Shown here: positions 4,446 to 6,104 of the stretch, one piece after another
Position numbering within the stretch: position 1 is the stretch's first letter
Layout of the letters: each line of letters begins with the position of its first letter
NCBI GenBank assembly: GCA_018830605.1
Contig: JAHJRZ010000053.1
Location: forward strand, 1 to 6,104
Length of the DNA stretch: 6,104 nt
Source of the DNA: Patescibacteria group bacterium
GTDB taxonomy: Bacteria > Patescibacteriota > UBA1384 > JAHJRZ01
Reading direction: 5' to 3'
The notes under the pieces: generated by a model
Seen by the model: only the letters and a program-made list of their open reading frames with translations
What the model was told of the DNA's origin: nothing
Database searches by the model: none
Program-made: the position numbers and the translations under genes

Positions 4446-4478
4446 ATACTAATTATTAAATAAATATTATGTGGACAA
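4446..4478 (-). promoter_or_regulatory. possible promoter region of the PurF-like gene
   Basis: On the minus strand TTGTCC (4478-4473) is followed after 17 bases by TAATTA (4455-4450), and TAGTAT (4451-4446) is an alternative -10. None is a good match, but this AT-rich stretch immediately upstream of the GC-rich leader is the natural place for the promoter. Confidence 0.3.
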
Positions 4479-4482
4479 CTAA

Positions 4483-4501
4483 GCGGCCGGTAATTGGCCG
4501 C
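4483..4501. terminator. GC-rich hairpin between the ABC operon and the PurF-like gene
   Basis: GCGGCC (4483-4488) and GGCCGC (4496-4501) pair perfectly around a seven-base loop, 33 bases beyond the permease stop. On the minus strand it is followed by TTAGTTGT, a weak U-tract, so it may be a modest terminator for the ABC operon. On the plus strand it is followed by AATTTTTAATTTC, but no plus-strand gene leads into it. Confidence 0.45.
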
Positions 4502-4533
4502 AATTTTTAATTTCTATTTTTTAATTTTTAAAA

Positions 4534-5346
4534 CTAAGAAACGACAATATCTCTTTTGGAGAACCAAAAAACGGCGATAATAGTAAATACTATAATCACT
4601 CCACCAAAAATTAGGTAAGACCAGTTGTCAATTTTATTATTAATCAAAGATTTATTGGCATCAAAATAATAAAAGAAAGAAGTGTATTGTAAATCTTTTA
4701 AATTTTCTTTCAGCGAAGAAATAATCTTTAAAACATACATCAAAATCAAAATGCCCACCGGGATAAAATAAGCTCTTCCTTTGGAATTAAAAACAACGGA
4801 GAAAAAGAAGGCCAACGTCATTATTGCCCAGGCAAAAAGAAGGCCAATGATAAATGTTGTCACATAATGCGAAGCCTGGTAATCAACATGATAGGCAGCG
4901 GCCAGGGGTATAACAGTAAATACCGAGACAACGGTAAAGACGGCAATCAAAACCAATCCCCCCAAATATTTGGCAAAAAATATTTTGACTCTTGAAATGG
5001 GCAGTTCTAAAAGCGTTTCAATCGTGCCTGCTTCTATTTCGCCAGCAATTGATGACCCCCCGATTGAGACAGCAAGAGCAATCACAACTATCGGCCAGAC
5101 AATACTAAACTGCTCCATGGCCAAAAAATTTTCAATCGAGGAAAATATTTGGGTTATCTCGGTTATACCAAACGCCTGCATCATTTCTTTGGGATAATAT
5201 TGCATCAGCTGATTAAATTCATCCTTTTTGTCGGCAAAAGATGGAAACATTCCCACATACATCCACAAAAATCCAATAACTCCCAAACAATAAATCAGAA
5301 GCACGATTCGCCTGTCTTTAATTGTTCGCCAAAAAATCGCTTTCAT
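4534..5346 (-). CDS. ABC-2 type transporter permease
   Basis: This 270-residue integral membrane protein is the channel-forming half of an ABC exporter; its ATPase is the gene just upstream. Six hydrophobic segments are visible at about 13-34, 80-101, 127-150, 161-186, 191-211 and 243-263. Between the second and third is the conserved cytoplasmic stretch EIEAGTIETLLELPISR (103-119), typical of ABC-2 permeases and thought to contact the ATPase. An extracytoplasmic loop of about 45 residues follows the first segment. The start codon overlaps the ATPase stop in an ATGA arrangement and has no Shine-Dalgarno of its own, which points to coupled translation and a stoichiometric complex. The substrate cannot be read from the sequence; relatives export drugs, ions, peptides or polysaccharides. 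No immunity, bacteriocin or two-component gene is visible to narrow this down. Confidence 0.93.
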   Translation of the reverse strand: MKAIFWRTIKDRRIVLLIYCLGVIGFLWMYVGMFPSFADKKDEFNQLMQYYPKEMMQAFGITEITQIFSSIENFLAMEQFSIVWPIVVIALAVSIGGSSIAGEIEAGTIETLLELPISRVKIFFAKYLGGLVLIAVFTVVSVFTVIPLAAAYHVDYQASHYVTTFIIGLLFAWAIMTLAFFFSVVFNSKGRAYFIPVGILILMYVLKIISSLKENLKDLQYTSFFYYFDANKSLINNKIDNWSYLIFGGVIIVFTIIAVFWFSKRDIVVS

Positions 5347-6104
5347 TTGTAAAATTCTAAGAATATATCTTCAAGTGTAGCACGCTGAATTTCTAAATCT
5401 TTTAATTTATACTGGCTTAATAATTTTATCACCTGATTAATATCCTCTTTGACCACCAGCTCGACAAAATCTTGATGCTCCTCTTTTATCTCCACGCCGT
5501 CAATCTTAAAAACATCTGCCTCAAATTCTCCTTCAAAAGTAGCCATTACGCTATACATTTTTTTTCTTTTGAGGTCAGCAATATGTTCCATCGCCACTAA
5601 TTTTCCTTCTTTAATAATGGCAACCTTGGAACATACTTTTTCCACTTCAGAGAGATTATGGGATGACATAAAAATTGTTTTGCCTTGATGTTCGAGTCTA
5701 TCCAGCATTTGGTAAATTCTTTCCTGTAAGATCGGGTCAAGCCCGGCCGTCGGCTCATCCATTATTAACAAATCCGGGTCAGACATCATGGCAAGAACAA
5801 TTGATAATTTCTGCTTATTGCCGGTTGATAATTGCCAGACCTTGCGCGATAAATCGAGCTCTAAATCTTTTGCCAGTCCAACGGCCTTGTGGGAATTACC
5901 TTTAACTGAACGGATAAAATCAATATGTTCCTGTCCTGTCCAACCTTTATATAATCGGTCTTCAGGAGACAAATAGCCGATTTTTTGTTTGAGCCAAACC
6001 GTGTCTTTTTGGGAATCATGACCCAAAATTTTTATCTCCCCTTCGGTCGGACGCAAAAAATCCATCATCAACCTAATGGTCGTCGTCTTGCCAGCGCCAT
6101 TGGG
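5343..6104 (-). CDS. ABC transporter ATP-binding protein, N-terminus cut by window edge
   Basis: The frame is open to the right edge and supplies the last 253 residues, so roughly the first 35-45 are missing. It opens inside the Walker A motif (PNGAGKTTT, visible residues 1-9). Then come the Q-loop region GYLSPED (43-49), with Glu in place of the usual Gln as in many ABC-2 ATPases, the signature LSTGNKQK (92-99, a known variant of LSGGQ), Walker B LLIMDEP (112-118), D-loop AGLD and the H-loop SSHNLSE (147-153). Residues about 180-253 form the small C-terminal domain common in this subfamily (DUF4162-like), ending LEDIFLEFYK. It powers the permease whose start overlaps its TGA stop by four bases. 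An in-frame TTG at 6071 followed by ATG codons is not the real start, because Walker A lies upstream. Confidence 0.96.
   Translation of the reverse strand, partial: PNGAGKTTTIRLMMDFLRPTEGEIKILGHDSQKDTVWLKQKIGYLSPEDRLYKGWTGQEHIDFIRSVKGNSHKAVGLAKDLELDLSRKVWQLSTGNKQKLSIVLAMMSDPDLLIMDEPTAGLDPILQERIYQMLDRLEHQGKTIFMSSHNLSEVEKVCSKVAIIKEGKLVAMEHIADLKRKKMYSVMATFEGEFEADVFKIDGVEIKEEHQDFVELVVKEDINQVIKLLSQYKLKDLEIQRATLEDIFLEFYK

Noticed and set aside
4188..4463. 91-residue plus-strand frame at the 5' end of the PurF-like gene
   Set aside because: It is a shadow of the GC-rich gene, with no ribosome binding site or recognisable motif.

Overview
The window is AT-rich, densely packed bacterial DNA with mostly minus-strand genes, small overlapping reading frames and an odd gene mix. 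It looks like a Candidate Phyla Radiation (Patescibacteria/Parcubacteria-type) genome. Supporting signs are a winged-helix/Cas2-like (PaaX C-domain type) protein of the kind common there, tRNA genes without an encoded CCA, a tiny charged protein next to miaA, and many genes without Shine-Dalgarno sites. TGA is used as a stop several times, so the code is standard table 11. The lineage is an inference from style, not from a search.

Layout, left to right. Positions 1-1409 (minus) are a three-gene overlapping cluster: a degenerate GGDEF-domain protein (720-1409), a 59-residue charged protein (563-742), and the N-terminal two thirds of tRNA dimethylallyltransferase MiaA (1-573, cut by the window edge). 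Positions 1426-1467 hold overlapping divergent promoter candidates. The plus-strand one drives a compact tRNA array: Arg(UCG), Lys(CUU), Leu(UAG), 1478-1724. Convergent to the array is a 69-residue single-pass membrane protein with a Ser/Ala/Thr/Pro tail (1733-1942, minus). Upstream of it lies a 42-codon remnant that reads like the first third of a NUDIX hydrolase and stops where the Nudix box should begin (2005-2133). Next is the winged-helix/Cas2-like gene (2264-2827). No CRISPR array or other cas gene is visible.

From about 2954 to 4437 base composition changes abruptly: sampled lines are 55-65% G+C against 30-38% outside. This island is exactly one transcription unit, with a leader, a strong ribosome binding site, a 458-residue PurF-like protein (3018-4394) and a strong intrinsic terminator (2949-2996). 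The PurF-like protein keeps a PRPP-binding-type loop and four cysteines matching the Fe-S ligands of Bacillus-type PurF. Its glutaminase domain has lost the catalytic Cys (His at position 2) and other glutamine-site residues. This is the most unusual object in the window.

From 4534 to the right edge are an ABC-2 type permease and its ATPase partner (minus, ATGA overlap, ATPase cut by the edge), an ordinary two-component ABC exporter. The units share no obvious pathway. miaA and the tRNA array both concern translation, while the PurF-like gene looks like an acquired stand-alone cassette.
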